Source: Marinovum sp048263515
GTDB lineage: Bacteria; Pseudomonadota; Alphaproteobacteria; Rhodobacterales; Rhodobacteraceae
Assembly: GCF_048263515.1 (NCBI RefSeq)
Contig: NZ_JBLXEC010000004.1
Coordinates: forward strand, 62,001 to 126,000
Direction of reading: 5' to 3'
DNA length: 64,000 nucleotides
The position numbers and the translations under genes were made by a program. A model generated the notes under the pieces. The model was not told where the DNA came from. It worked only from the letters and a program-made list of their open reading frames with translations, and ran no database searches. Positions 22,607 to 31,855 of the stretch are shown one piece after another; position 1 is the stretch's first letter, and each line of letters begins with the position of its first letter.

Positions 22607-23113
22607 GTGAGCCGCAGGTTCAGAGGCGAAAGCCACCACAAGGTGGATACGAAGGGCAGGGTGTCTATCCCGGCCTCGTTTCGCCGTGTGCTGGAAGCAT
22701 CTGACCCGAACTGGAACCCCGGTGAAAACCCCGAGCTGGTGATCGTCTACGGTGATCACCGCCGCAATTACCTCGAATGCTATACGATGGAGGCGATCGA
22801 AGAGGTCGACGCCAAGATCGATGCCCTGCCGCGCGGCTCGATGCAGCGCAAGATGCTGCAGCGGCTGTTCCACGGCCAGTCCTATCCCACAAACGTCGAC
22901 GAGACCGGCCGCCTCGTGCTGCCGGCCAAGCTGCGCGAAAAGATCGGTCTCGAGAAAGAGGCCTTCTTCATCGCCGCCGGCGACACCTTTCAAATCTGGC
23001 ACCCGGAAACCTACGAGAAGGAAGAGCTGGCCAAGACCGAGGAGTGGCTCGACGAGCTGCCCGAGGATTTTGACCCGCTGTCCTTCCTCGATGGTCCGGC
23101 GGAGGGGGTGTAA
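22607..23113 (+). CDS. mraZ: Transcriptional regulator MraZ
   Basis: MraZ is a ring-forming DNA-binding protein of the AbrB superfamily that controls its own operon, the division and cell-wall cluster. The 168 residues contain the two swapped-hairpin repeats: FRGESHHKVDTKGRVSIPASFR at the N-terminus and SYPTNVDETGRLVLPAKLREKIGL near residue 90. Both carry the DxxGR signature. The start is GTG at 22607 with AGGACA directly upstream. Reading further upstream adds an unrelated tail and crosses the terminator. It heads a run of same-strand genes reaching murD, with rsmH three bases after its stop. Confidence 0.93.
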   Translation: MSRRFRGESHHKVDTKGRVSIPASFRRVLEASDPNWNPGENPELVIVYGDHRRNYLECYTMEAIEEVDAKIDALPRGSMQRKMLQRLFHGQSYPTNVDETGRLVLPAKLREKIGLEKEAFFIAAGDTFQIWHPETYEKEELAKTEEWLDELPEDFDPLSFLDGPAEGV

Positions 23114-23116
23114 TCC

Positions 23117-24109
23117 ATGGCCGCCGCTGCTGTCACACCCCCCGCGGCCCCACATATCCCCGTTCTGATCCGCCCGCTGATCGCGGAGGTCTCGCCGGTG
23201 GCGGGGACCTGGATCGACGGCACCTTCGGGGCAGGGGGCTACACCCGCGCCCTGCTTGACGCCGGCGCTGACGAAGTCGTGGCGATCGACCGCGATCCGT
23301 TGGCCTTCGAATTGGCCGCCGACTGGATGCGCGATTATGGCGACCGCATCCGCCCCGAGCAGACGGTGTTTTCCAAGATGGACGAGGTCGCCAGCCAGGT
23401 CGACGGCGTGGTGCTCGATCTCGGCGTCTCGTCGATGCAGCTCGACCGCGCCGAACGCGGCTTTTCCTTCATGAAGGACGGCCCGCTCGACATGCGGATG
23501 AGCCAGGACGGCCCCAGCGCCGCCGAGCTGGTCAATACCGCGACCGAGCAGCAGCTGGCCGAGATCCTCTTTGTCTTCGGCGAAGAGCGCGCCTCGCGCC
23601 GGATCGCTAAGAACATCGTGCGCGCCCGCGAAGAGGCGCCCTTCGAGACCACGCTGCAACTGGCCAGCGTGATCGAACGCTCCCTGCCGCGCTCCAAGCC
23701 CGGTCAGAGCCATCCCGCCACACGCTCCTTCCAGGCGCTGCGAATCGCGGTGAACGACGAATATACCGAGCTTTTCGAGGGGCTTATGGCAGCCGAGCGG
23801 GTGCTGCGGCCCGGCGGTCTTCTGGCGGTGGTGACCTTTCATTCCATCGAGGACCGGATGGTGAAACGCTTCCTTCAGGCCCGTGCCGGCCATTCCGGCA
23901 ACTTCAATCGCTACGCACCGCAGGTCGATGCCGTGCCGGCCCAGTTCGAGATCGTCACCCGCAAGGCCGCCGGCCCCGACAAGCAGGAACTGGCCGAGAA
24001 CCCGCGCTCGCGCTCGGCCCGGCTGCGCGTCGCGCGCCGCACCGAGGTGCCCGCCGGCGAGATCGACGCCAAGGCCATCGCCATGCCGCAACTCAAGGGG
24101 ACAAGGTAA
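23117..24109 (+). CDS. rsmH: 16S rRNA (cytosine(1402)-N(4))-methyltransferase RsmH
   Basis: RsmH (MraW) methylates N4 of C1402 in the ribosomal P site using S-adenosylmethionine. The 330-residue protein has HIPVLIRPLI at the N-terminus, the SAM motif GTFGAGGYTRALLDAGADEVVAIDRDP near residues 35-60, LDLGVSSMQLDRAERGFSFMKDGPLDMRM, and FHSIEDRMVKRFLQ near residue 240. All are family signatures and the length is normal. The gene is the second of the cluster. Its stop is directly followed by the ftsL ATG with no spacer. Confidence 0.96.
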   Translation: MAAAAVTPPAAPHIPVLIRPLIAEVSPVAGTWIDGTFGAGGYTRALLDAGADEVVAIDRDPLAFELAADWMRDYGDRIRPEQTVFSKMDEVASQVDGVVLDLGVSSMQLDRAERGFSFMKDGPLDMRMSQDGPSAAELVNTATEQQLAEILFVFGEERASRRIAKNIVRAREEAPFETTLQLASVIERSLPRSKPGQSHPATRSFQALRIAVNDEYTELFEGLMAAERVLRPGGLLAVVTFHSIEDRMVKRFLQARAGHSGNFNRYAPQVDAVPAQFEIVTRKAAGPDKQELAENPRSRSARLRVARRTEVPAGEIDAKAIAMPQLKGTR

Positions 24110-24475
24110 ATGCGGTCCATTCTTTACATCATGACAGCGCTGACGGTGATCGGGCTGGCCTTCTGGGCCTACCACGAGAACTACAAGACGCAGGAAGCGA
24201 TTGAAAAAACGGCGAAACTCCAGCGCGAGATCGGCGCCGCCCGTATCCGGCTCTCGGTGCTGCGGGCGGAATGGGCCTATCTCAACCGCCCCGACCGGCT
24301 GCGCGACCTGGCCGAGCTGAACTTTGACCGGCTGGGCCTTTTGCCGCTGCGTCCGCGGCACTTCGGCAATGTCGACCAAGTGGCCTTTCCGATGACCGAC
24401 TTCGATGATTTCGAGCCGATCACCAATTCCGTCGTCACCTCCTCGCAAGGCGCAGACCAAGAGCAAGAACCATGA
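24110..24475 (+). CDS. ftsL: Cell division protein FtsL
   Basis: FtsL is a small bitopic divisome protein that forms a complex with FtsB and FtsQ and helps activate FtsWI. The 121-residue product has a single N-terminal membrane segment (LYIMTALTVIGLAFWAY, about 4-20) and a following coiled-coil-like helix (NYKTQEAIEKTAKLQREIGAARIRLSVLRAEWAYLNRPDRLRDLAE) with the conserved end of FtsL-type zippers. Identity rests on this architecture and on its place between rsmH and ftsI, since the sequence itself is weakly conserved. It abuts rsmH and overlaps ftsI by four bases. Confidence 0.9.
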   Translation: MRSILYIMTALTVIGLAFWAYHENYKTQEAIEKTAKLQREIGAARIRLSVLRAEWAYLNRPDRLRDLAELNFDRLGLLPLRPRHFGNVDQVAFPMTDFDDFEPITNSVVTSSQGADQEQEP

Positions 24476-26259
24476 TCCGCACGCCCCTTCGCCCGCTGGC
24501 CCGCATCCTCGACGCCCGTCAGAAGGGCGAGAACCCCGATGCCATCGAACGCGAGAACCTGCGGCTCAGGCATGAAGAGATGCGCGACCGCCTGCGCCTG
24601 CGCGCCGAACAGCGGCTCTTGCTGTTGGGCATCATGTATTTCTGCGCCTTCCTGGTGATTGCCGTCCGCATGGGCGGTCTGGCCGCATCAGAGGCGACCG
24701 AGCCGCGCGCCGCCACCAACGGCGCCTCGATCGTCGGCCAGCGCGCCGATATCGTCGACCGCAAGGGCCGGATCCTCGCGACCAACATGGAGGTGCACAG
24801 CCTCTACGCCCACCCGCATCAGATGATCGACCCGCTGCGCGCCGCCGAGGAACTGGGCAAGATCTTCCCCGAACTCGACGTCGCCGACCTCAAGAAGCGC
24901 TTCACCTCTGGTCGCAAATTCATGTGGATTCGCAAGAAGTTGAGCCCCGAGCAGAAGCAGGCGGTGCATGACATCGGCGAGCCCGGCTTGCTGTTCGGCC
25001 CGCGCGAGATGCGGCTCTATCCCAATGGTGCGGTCGCGGCGCATGTGCTGGGCGGCTACGGCTTTGGCCGCGAAGGCGTGCATTCCGCCGAGGTGCTGGG
25101 CACCGCCGGCATCGAGAAGTTCCACGACGAGATGCTGCGCGATCCCGCCCGCGAGGGCGCGCCGCTCGAGCTGTCCATCGACCTCACCCTGCAGGCGGCG
25201 GCCGAGAAGGTGCTCTATGGCGGCATGAAGATCATGGGCGCCAAGGGCGCCACCGCCATCCTGATGGACGCCCACAACGGCGAGATCCTGGCGCTTGCCA
25301 GCCTGCCGGACTTCGACCCCAACGACCGGCCTTTGCCGGCGCTTGGCGATGACCCCTCGATCAGCCCGCTCTTCAACCGCGCGGTGCAGGGGGTCTACGA
25401 GCTGGGCTCGACCTTCAAGATCTTTGCCGCGGCACAGGCGATGGACCTCGGCCTCGTCAACCCCGGCACCATGGTCGACATTCGCGGCCCGCTGACCTGG
25501 GGCAAGCACCGCATCCGCGATTTCCACAACTATGGCAGGGAGTTGTCGGTCACCAAGGTGATCGTCAAATCCTCGAACATCGGCACCGCGCGGCTGGCAC
25601 AGATGATCGGCGCGCCGCGCCAGCAGGCTTTCCTCGAAAAGCTCGGGTTCTTCGATGTGACCCCGGTCGAACTGCAGGAGGCCAAGCGCGCCAAGCCGCT
25701 TTTGCCGCCGAACTGGTCCGAGCTCTCAACCATGACAATCTCTTACGGACACGGTCTCTCGGCCTCGCCGCTGCACCTGGCCACGGCCTATTCGGTAGTC
25801 GCCAACGGCGGCCGCATGGTCCAGCCGACGCTGATGCGCCAGTCCGGGCCCAAGCTGGGCGAGCGGGTGATGTCGGAACGCGCCGCTGCGGCCTCGCGTG
25901 CGATGCTGCGGCTGGTGGTCAGCCACAAGGAAGGCACGGCGAGCTTTGGCGACGTTCAGGGCTATGCGGTGGGCGGCAAGACCGGCACCGCCGACAAGCC
26001 CAAGCCCAAGGGCGGCTATTACAAGGACAAGGTGATCGCCACCTTTGCCTCGATCTTCCCGATCCACGACCCGAAATATGTGCTGGTCGTCACCCTCGAC
26101 GAGCCCGAGATCCATGCCGCCGGCGAACTGCGCCGCACTGCCGGCTGGACCGCGGTTCCGGTGGCCGCCGAGATGATCGAGCGCCTCGCGCCGCTGCTGG
26201 GCCTCAGACCCACGATTGAACCCGAGACGCTGGCTGGTATAACGCTCACCAGTCAGTGA
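24472..26259 (+). CDS. ftsI: Peptidoglycan transpeptidase FtsI (PBP3)
   Basis: FtsI cross-links septal peptidoglycan as the partner of the FtsW glycosyltransferase. The 595-residue protein has a membrane anchor near residues 45-62 (LLLLGIMYFCAFLVIAV), a pedestal domain opening with RADIVDRKGRILATN, and a transpeptidase domain. The active-site motifs are SxxK in GSTFKIF (Ser about 313), SSN near 367 and KTGTAD near 503, all intact. The class B penicillin-binding protein layout is complete. It starts within the ftsL stop (ATGA) and is followed 11 bases later by murE. Confidence 0.96.
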   Translation: MIRTPLRPLARILDARQKGENPDAIERENLRLRHEEMRDRLRLRAEQRLLLLGIMYFCAFLVIAVRMGGLAASEATEPRAATNGASIVGQRADIVDRKGRILATNMEVHSLYAHPHQMIDPLRAAEELGKIFPELDVADLKKRFTSGRKFMWIRKKLSPEQKQAVHDIGEPGLLFGPREMRLYPNGAVAAHVLGGYGFGREGVHSAEVLGTAGIEKFHDEMLRDPAREGAPLELSIDLTLQAAAEKVLYGGMKIMGAKGATAILMDAHNGEILALASLPDFDPNDRPLPALGDDPSISPLFNRAVQGVYELGSTFKIFAAAQAMDLGLVNPGTMVDIRGPLTWGKHRIRDFHNYGRELSVTKVIVKSSNIGTARLAQMIGAPRQQAFLEKLGFFDVTPVELQEAKRAKPLLPPNWSELSTMTISYGHGLSASPLHLATAYSVVANGGRMVQPTLMRQSGPKLGERVMSERAAAASRAMLRLVVSHKEGTASFGDVQGYAVGGKTGTADKPKPKGGYYKDKVIATFASIFPIHDPKYVLVVTLDEPEIHAAGELRRTAGWTAVPVAAEMIERLAPLLGLRPTIEPETLAGITLTSQ

Positions 26260-26270
26260 CGGGGACCCGC

Positions 26271-27755
26271 ATGAGCCAGAAGAAAACGCTTGCCGACCTG
26301 GGCCTCAGCGCCCGGGGCGGCGCCGATGCCGAGATCACCGGCATCACGGTCGACAGCCGCGAGGTGCAGGAGGGTTATCTCTTTGCCGCGCTGCCGGGCG
26401 CCCGGGTGCATGGGGCAGAATTCATCCAATATGCCCTGCGCATGGGCGCCGGCGCGGTGCTCACCGATGCCGAAGGTGCGCGGATTGCCGCCGATGTGCT
26501 GGACGCCAGCCACGCTGCGCTGATCGTCGCCGAAGACCCGCGCCAGGTGCTGGCCTATACCGCCGCGCTCTGGTTCGGAGGCCAGCCCGAGATCGTCGTC
26601 GCGGTGACCGGAACCAACGGCAAGACCTCGGTCTCGACCTTCTGCCGGCAGATCTGGATGGCGCTCGACCTGCCGGCCGTCAACCTTGGCACCACCGGCG
26701 TCGAAGGCGCGTGGGAGGCTCCGCTTGCCCATACCACGCCCGAGCCGGTGACCTTGCACCGCACGCTTGCCGCGGCGGCGGAAAACAGCATCACCCACGC
26801 CGCGATGGAGGCCTCGTCGCACGGTCTGGCCCAGCGCCGGCTTGACGGCGTGCACCTGCAGGCCGCGGGGTTCACCAATTTCACCCAGGATCACCTGGAT
26901 TATCACCACACCTTCGAGGCCTATTTCGAGGCCAAGGCCGGGCTCTTCCTGCGGGTGCTGCCAGAGGATGGCACCGCCGTGCTCAACATGGACGACCCCA
27001 AGGTTGCCGATCTCGAGCCGGTCTGCGCCGCCCGCGGCCAGTCGGTGCTGACCGTCGGCAAGCGCCAGGGCTGCGACCTGCGGCTGATGGCCCAGCGCTT
27101 CGACGCCACCGGCCAGGACCTGCGCTTCGAGTGGCTGGGGCAGGCGCATCAAACCCGCCTCAAGCTGATCGGCGGCTTCCAGGCCGCCAATGTGCTGCTC
27201 GCCGCCGGTCTGGTCATCGCGGCGGGCGAGGCCCCGGCAAGGGTCTTCGAAGCGCTGAGCGAGCTCGGCACCGTGCGCGGCCGCATGCAGCTGGCCGCGA
27301 CCCGCGCCAACGGCGCGGCGGCCTTTGTCGATTATGCCCACACGCCCGACGCGGTGAAGACCGCGCTCTCGGCGCTGCGCCCGCATGTCATGGGCCGGTT
27401 GATCGCCATCGTTGGCGCCGGCGGCGACCGTGACACCGCCAAGCGCCCGCTGATGGGGCAGGCCGCACGCGAGAACGCCGATATCGTCATCGTCACCGAC
27501 GACAACCCCCGCTCGGAGGATCCCGCCACCATCCGCGCCGCGGTGCTTCAGGGCGCCGGGCCAGAGGCCCTCGAGGTGGGCGACCGCGCAGAGGCGATCC
27601 TGCGCGGCGTCGACATGCTGGAGCCGGGCGATGCGCTCTTGATCTGCGGCAAGGGACACGAAAGCGGCCAGGTGGTGGGCGACACAACCTATCCCTTCGA
27701 TGATGTCGAGCAGGCCAGCGTCGCGGTCTCGGCGCTTGACGGGGTCAACCCATGA
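26271..27755 (+). CDS. murE: UDP-MurNAc-tripeptide synthetase MurE
   Basis: MurE adds meso-diaminopimelate to UDP-MurNAc-L-Ala-D-Glu in the cytoplasm. The 494 residues contain ATP site GTNGKTSVSTF near residue 113, TTPEPVTLHRTL, EASSHGLAQRRLDGV, DYAHTPDAVKTAL and the DNPRSEDP motif near residue 410 that selects meso-DAP. Start ATG 26271 was chosen from family length; a GTG at 26256 overlapping the ftsI stop would add five residues and is also possible. It overlaps murF by four bases. Confidence 0.95.
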   Translation: MSQKKTLADLGLSARGGADAEITGITVDSREVQEGYLFAALPGARVHGAEFIQYALRMGAGAVLTDAEGARIAADVLDASHAALIVAEDPRQVLAYTAALWFGGQPEIVVAVTGTNGKTSVSTFCRQIWMALDLPAVNLGTTGVEGAWEAPLAHTTPEPVTLHRTLAAAAENSITHAAMEASSHGLAQRRLDGVHLQAAGFTNFTQDHLDYHHTFEAYFEAKAGLFLRVLPEDGTAVLNMDDPKVADLEPVCAARGQSVLTVGKRQGCDLRLMAQRFDATGQDLRFEWLGQAHQTRLKLIGGFQAANVLLAAGLVIAAGEAPARVFEALSELGTVRGRMQLAATRANGAAAFVDYAHTPDAVKTALSALRPHVMGRLIAIVGAGGDRDTAKRPLMGQAARENADIVIVTDDNPRSEDPATIRAAVLQGAGPEALEVGDRAEAILRGVDMLEPGDALLICGKGHESGQVVGDTTYPFDDVEQASVAVSALDGVNP

Positions 27756-29161
27756 GCCTCTGGACAGCGGCCGAGGCCGCAGCGGCCACCGGCGGGCAGG
27801 CGACGCAGGCGTGGCAGGCCGAGGGCGTCTCGATCGACACCCGCACCCTGCGGCCCGGCGATCTCTTTGTCGCGCTGAAAGCCGCGCGCGACGGTCATGA
27901 CTTCGTGGCCCAGGCGCTGGAGAAAGGCGCCGCAGCTGCGCTGGTCACCCATGTGCCCGAGGGTGTCGCCCCGGACGCCCCGCTGCTGATCGTCGACGAC
28001 ATCATGGCCGCGCTCGAGGCCCTGGGCCGCGCCGGCCGCGCCCGCACGGCGGCAAGGGTCGTGGCGGTCACCGGCTCGGTCGGCAAGACCTCGACCAAGG
28101 AAATGCTGCGCGAGACGCTCTCGGCCTTTGGCCGCACCCATGCCTCGGTGGCGAGCTACAACAACCATTGGGGCGTGCCGCTGACATTGGCGCGGATGCC
28201 CGCCGACACCGAATTCGCGGTGATCGAGATCGGCATGAACCACCCCGGCGAGATCGCGCCCCTGTCGCGCATCGCGCGCCCGCATGTGGCGATGATCACC
28301 ACCGTCGCCCCGGCGCATCTCGAGGCCTTTGGCCGGATCGAGGGCATCGCCGAGGAAAAGGCCAGCATCCTCGCCGGGCTCGAACCCGGCGGCAGCGCGG
28401 TCTTCAACGCCGAGATCGAAACCGCCGGCATCCTGCGCGAGGCCGCCCGCTCTGCCGAGGCCAGCTACATCGGCTTTGGCGAGGTTGCCGGAGCGCAGTA
28501 TCGCTTGACCGGGGTCGAGATGGCGCATGGCGTCACCGTGGCCCATGCCCGCGTGCGCCACGAGGACCTGCACTACAAGATCGCGGCCACCGGCCGGCAC
28601 TTCGCGATGAACGGCCTCGGCGTGCTTGCCGTGGCCGACGCGCTCTCGCTCGACGCGGCACTGGCCGCCGCCGCGCTCTCCCGCTGGGCGCCGGTCAAGG
28701 GCAGGGGCGAACGCCAGCGCATCGCGCTCGACATCGCCGATCCCTCCAAGGCGCTCGAGATCATCGACGACAGCTACAACGCCAACCCGGCCTCGATGGA
28801 GGCCTCGCTCACGGTGCTGGCCGCCACGCCCGCCGGCGACCGCGGCCGCCGCATCGCCTGTCTTGGCGACATGGCCGAGCTGGGCGAGACCGCGCCGGAC
28901 CTGCATGCGGCGCTGGCGCGGCTGCCGGCGATGGAAGAGATCGACCGGGTGCACTGCGTCGGCCCGCTCAGCAAGCATCTCTGGCAGGCGCTGCCCGCCG
29001 ACCGGCGCGGCAAGTGGCAGCCGAACGTCGGCGACATCGTCAAGGATGTGCGCCGCGACCTGCGCGCCGGCGATGTCCTGCTGATCAAGGGGTCGAATTC
29101 CATCGGGCTCTCGGCTCTGGTTGACGCGATCCGCAAAATGGGCCATGGCGACCCACAATAA
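27752..29161 (+). CDS. murF: UDP-MurNAc-tripeptide-D-Ala-D-Ala ligase MurF
   Basis: MurF completes the cytoplasmic pentapeptide by adding D-Ala-D-Ala made by Ddl. The 469-residue ligase has SIDTRTLRPGDLFVAL at its N-terminal domain, P-loop GSVGKTSTKEML near residue 107, the substrate block ASYNNHWGVPLTLARMPADTEFAVIEIGMNHPGEI, and DDSYNANPASMEASL in the central domain. All Mur ligase invariants are present. Start overlaps murE (ATGA). The mraY start follows 21 bases after its stop. Confidence 0.96.
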   Translation: MSLWTAAEAAAATGGQATQAWQAEGVSIDTRTLRPGDLFVALKAARDGHDFVAQALEKGAAAALVTHVPEGVAPDAPLLIVDDIMAALEALGRAGRARTAARVVAVTGSVGKTSTKEMLRETLSAFGRTHASVASYNNHWGVPLTLARMPADTEFAVIEIGMNHPGEIAPLSRIARPHVAMITTVAPAHLEAFGRIEGIAEEKASILAGLEPGGSAVFNAEIETAGILREAARSAEASYIGFGEVAGAQYRLTGVEMAHGVTVAHARVRHEDLHYKIAATGRHFAMNGLGVLAVADALSLDAALAAAALSRWAPVKGRGERQRIALDIADPSKALEIIDDSYNANPASMEASLTVLAATPAGDRGRRIACLGDMAELGETAPDLHAALARLPAMEEIDRVHCVGPLSKHLWQALPADRRGKWQPNVGDIVKDVRRDLRAGDVLLIKGSNSIGLSALVDAIRKMGHGDPQ

Positions 29162-29182
29162 GTGGTAGGGAAGGGGCATCAT

Positions 29183-30265
29183 ATGCTCTACTGGTTGACT
29201 GCACTGTCCGATGGCGGGGATTTCTTCAATCTTTTCCGCTACATCACCTTTCGGGCGGGCGGGGCCTTCATGACGGCGCTGATCTTCGGCTTCATGTTCG
29301 GCAAGCCGCTGATCAACGTGCTGCGTCGCAGCCAGGGCAAGGGCCAGCCGATCCGCGACGACGGCCCCGAGGGCCATGTCGCCAAGGCCGGCACGCCCAC
29401 CATGGGCGGGCTGCTGATCCTTAGCGCGCTCTTGACCTCGACGCTGCTCTGGGCGCGGCTCGACAACCCCTATGTGCTGATGGTGCTTTTCGTCACCTTC
29501 GCCTTCGGCATTATCGGCTTTGCCGATGATTACGCCAAGGTCTCCAAGCAGAACACCGCCGGCGTGCCCGGCCGGGTGCGGCTGCTGCTGGGCTTCCTGA
29601 TCGCCGGTATCGCGGCCTATTGGGCGGCGGTCTATCACCCAGAAGGGCTGCAGTTCCGGCTCGCCATGCCGGTGCTCAAGGACACGCTGCTGAACCTCGG
29701 CTGGCTCTACCTGCCATTTGCCATGTTCGTGGTAGTGGGCGCGGCCAATGCGGTGAACCTCACCGACGGGCTCGACGGGCTGGCGATCATGCCGGTGATG
29801 ATCGCAGCCGGCACGCTGGGCGTGATCGCCTATGCGGTGGGCCGGGTCGACTTCACCGAGTACCTCGACGTGCACTACGTGCCCGGCACCGGCGAGATCC
29901 TGATCTTTACCGCCGGTCTCTTCGGCGGCGGCCTTGGCTTCCTGTGGTACAACGCGCCGCCGGCGGCGGTCTTCATGGGCGACACCGGCAGCCTCGCGCT
30001 CGGCGGTGCCCTCGGCGCCATCGCGGTGGCCACCAAGCACGAGATCGTGCTCGGCATCGTCGGCGGTCTCTTCGTGGTCGAGGCGCTTTCGGTGATCATC
30101 CAGGTGCTGTACTTCAAGCGCACCGGCAAGCGTGTCTTCCTGATGGCGCCGATCCACCACCACTACGAGAAGAAGGGCTGGGCCGAGCCGACCATCGTGA
30201 TCCGCTTCTGGATCATCTCGCTGATCCTCGCCATCATCGGTCTCGCCACGTTGAAGGTGCGCTGA
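29183..30265 (+). CDS. mraY: Phospho-MurNAc-pentapeptide transferase MraY
   Basis: MraY moves phospho-MurNAc-pentapeptide onto undecaprenyl phosphate, making lipid I at the inner membrane. The 360-residue protein has about ten helices. Signature blocks are GTPTMGGLLI, the aspartate pair in IIGFADDYAKV, NAVNLTDGLDGLA near residue 188, FMGDTGSLALGG near 265 and PIHHHYEKKGWAEPTIVIRFW near 324-343. The start ATG 29183 has GGAAGGGG upstream. It is followed by a 100-bp spacer with a REP-like fragment and then murD. Confidence 0.97.
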   Translation: MLYWLTALSDGGDFFNLFRYITFRAGGAFMTALIFGFMFGKPLINVLRRSQGKGQPIRDDGPEGHVAKAGTPTMGGLLILSALLTSTLLWARLDNPYVLMVLFVTFAFGIIGFADDYAKVSKQNTAGVPGRVRLLLGFLIAGIAAYWAAVYHPEGLQFRLAMPVLKDTLLNLGWLYLPFAMFVVVGAANAVNLTDGLDGLAIMPVMIAAGTLGVIAYAVGRVDFTEYLDVHYVPGTGEILIFTAGLFGGGLGFLWYNAPPAAVFMGDTGSLALGGALGAIAVATKHEIVLGIVGGLFVVEALSVIIQVLYFKRTGKRVFLMAPIHHHYEKKGWAEPTIVIRFWIISLILAIIGLATLKVR

Positions 30266-30289
30266 CGGCGCCCCCACGCCTCGACTCGT

Positions 30290-30325
30290 CCCTTCCTCTT
30301 GCTGCAAATACCGCGGGGGTCCGGG
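30290..30325. repeat. REP-like element fragment, copy D
   Basis: CTTCCTCTTGCTGCAAATACCGCGGGGG-type sequence (reverse orientation to copies A-C and E) in the mraY-murD spacer. It lies inside the operon but has no T-tailed stem, so it may not terminate. Confidence 0.45.
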
Positions 30326-30366
30326 GGCTGGTTCCCGGTCCGCCCCGTGACGAAGGAACCAACGCC

Positions 30367-31773
30367 ATGATCCCTGTCCCCGGCTTCGAGAACACCCGCG
30401 TCGCCATTCTTGGCCTGGGCCGTTCCGGTCTCTCCGCCGCCCGTGCCTTGCGCGAGGGCGGCGCCATTCCGGTCTGCTGGGACGACAACCCGCAGGCCCG
30501 GGAACGCGCCGAGGACGAGGGCTTCGAGGTCACCGACCCGACCCGCGCCGGCGTCTTCGACGACATCGCCACGCTGATCGTCTCGCCCGGCATCCCGCAT
30601 CTCTACCCGACACCCAACCCGGTGGTGGCCGCGGCACAGGCGGCGGGCGTACCGGTCGACAATGACATCGGGTTGTTCTTTCGCGCGCTGGCGCATGGCG
30701 GCTGGAACGACTTCGACAGCCCGCCGCGGGTGGTGGCGGTGACCGGCTCGAACGGCAAATCCACCACCTCGGCGCTGATCCACCACATCCTTCAGGCCTC
30801 GGGCCGCGAGGCGCAGCTGGCCGGCAATATCGGCCGCGGCGTGCTGGATATCGACCCGCCGGGCGATGGCGGCGTGGTGGTGCTGGAGCTGTCGTCCTAC
30901 CAGACCGAGCTGGCCCGGGCGCTGACCCCCGACGTGGCGGTCTTCACCAACCTCAGCCCCGATCACCTCGATCGTCACGGCGGCATGGGCGGTTATTTCG
31001 CCGCCAAGCGCCGGCTCTTTGCCGAAGGCGGGCCGGACCGGGCGGTGGTGGGCGTCGACGAACCGGAGGGGCGTTTCCTCGCCGGTCAACTCAGCGAAGG
31101 GCCGGGCGACGACCGGGTGATCCGCATATCGGTGGCGGGCAAGCTGACCGGGCCGGGCTGGCACGTCTTTGCCCGCAAGGGATTCCTGTCGGAATACCGC
31201 AAGGGCCGCCAGGCCGGAGCGATCGACCTGCGCGAGATCAAGGGGCTGCCGGGCGCGCACAACCACCAGAACGCCTGCGCCGCCTATGCCGCCTGTCGCA
31301 CCCTCGGGCTTGCCCCTCGGGTGATCGAACAGGCCTTCCACAGCTTTGCCGGGCTGCCGCACCGCTCGCAACTGATCGGCGAGGCCGGCGGCGTGGCCTA
31401 TGTCAACGACAGCAAGGCCACCAATGTCGACAGCGCCGCCAAGGCGCTGGCAGCGTTCAGCCGGATCCGCTGGATCTGCGGCGGGTTGCAGAAGGAGGGC
31501 GGGCTTGCCGGTCTTGGCGAGGGTCTGGCCAATGTGACCAAGGCCTATGTCATCGGCCGTGAGGCGGCGGGCTTTGCGCTGGGGCTCTCGGGCGTCGAGG
31601 CCGAGGTCTGCACCGACATGTCGACCGCGGTCGAGCGCGCCATGGCCGAGGCGCAGCCGGGCGAGACCGTGCTGCTGGCCCCGGCGGCCGCGAGTTTCGA
31701 CCAGTACGACAATTTCGAGCAGCGCGGGGTGGATTTCACCCAGAATGTTCTGGCGAGATTGCCTGGCCTCTAG
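30367..31773 (+). CDS. murD: UDP-MurNAc-L-alanine:D-glutamate ligase MurD
   Basis: MurD adds D-glutamate to UDP-MurNAc-L-Ala. The 468-residue protein starts with a Rossmann-like UDP site (VAILGLGRSGLSAARAL), then SPGIPH, the P-loop GSNGKSTTSALI near residue 126, AGNIGRGVLD, ELSSYQTE, NLSPDHLDRHGG and the C-terminal NDSKATNVDSAAKAL and LLAPAAASFDQYDNF motifs. GAAGGAACC lies before the ATG at 30367. It is the last gene of the first same-strand run of the cluster; two minus-strand genes separate it from ftsW. Confidence 0.96.
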   Translation: MIPVPGFENTRVAILGLGRSGLSAARALREGGAIPVCWDDNPQARERAEDEGFEVTDPTRAGVFDDIATLIVSPGIPHLYPTPNPVVAAAQAAGVPVDNDIGLFFRALAHGGWNDFDSPPRVVAVTGSNGKSTTSALIHHILQASGREAQLAGNIGRGVLDIDPPGDGGVVVLELSSYQTELARALTPDVAVFTNLSPDHLDRHGGMGGYFAAKRRLFAEGGPDRAVVGVDEPEGRFLAGQLSEGPGDDRVIRISVAGKLTGPGWHVFARKGFLSEYRKGRQAGAIDLREIKGLPGAHNHQNACAAYAACRTLGLAPRVIEQAFHSFAGLPHRSQLIGEAGGVAYVNDSKATNVDSAAKALAAFSRIRWICGGLQKEGGLAGLGEGLANVTKAYVIGREAAGFALGLSGVEAEVCTDMSTAVERAMAEAQPGETVLLAPAAASFDQYDNFEQRGVDFTQNVLARLPGL

Positions 31774-31846
31774 GGAGGGTGGGGGCTCTGCCCCCGTCGC
31801 CCGAGGGCGACTCCCCCGAGGGTTTTTGGAGCAAGAGGAAAGACTG
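31772..31846. repeat. REP-like intergenic palindromic element, copy E
   Basis: Full element: GGGGGCTCTGCCCCC hairpin, CGCCC-gag-GGCG hairpin, then CCCCCGAGGGTTTTTGGAGCAAGAGG-type end. It begins at the murD stop codon and faces the convergent gene ending at 31856. Confidence 0.65.
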
Positions 31847-31855
31847 AAGGGCGGC

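Noticed and set aside
22538..24466. Minus-strand open frame of about 640 codons across mraZ, rsmH and ftsL
   Set aside because: Shadow of plus-strand genes with intact family motifs; no domain in the antisense product.
27689..30307. Minus-strand open frame of about 870 codons across murF and mraY
   Set aside because: Shadow frame over two conserved Mur-pathway genes; composition is typical of GC-rich antisense.
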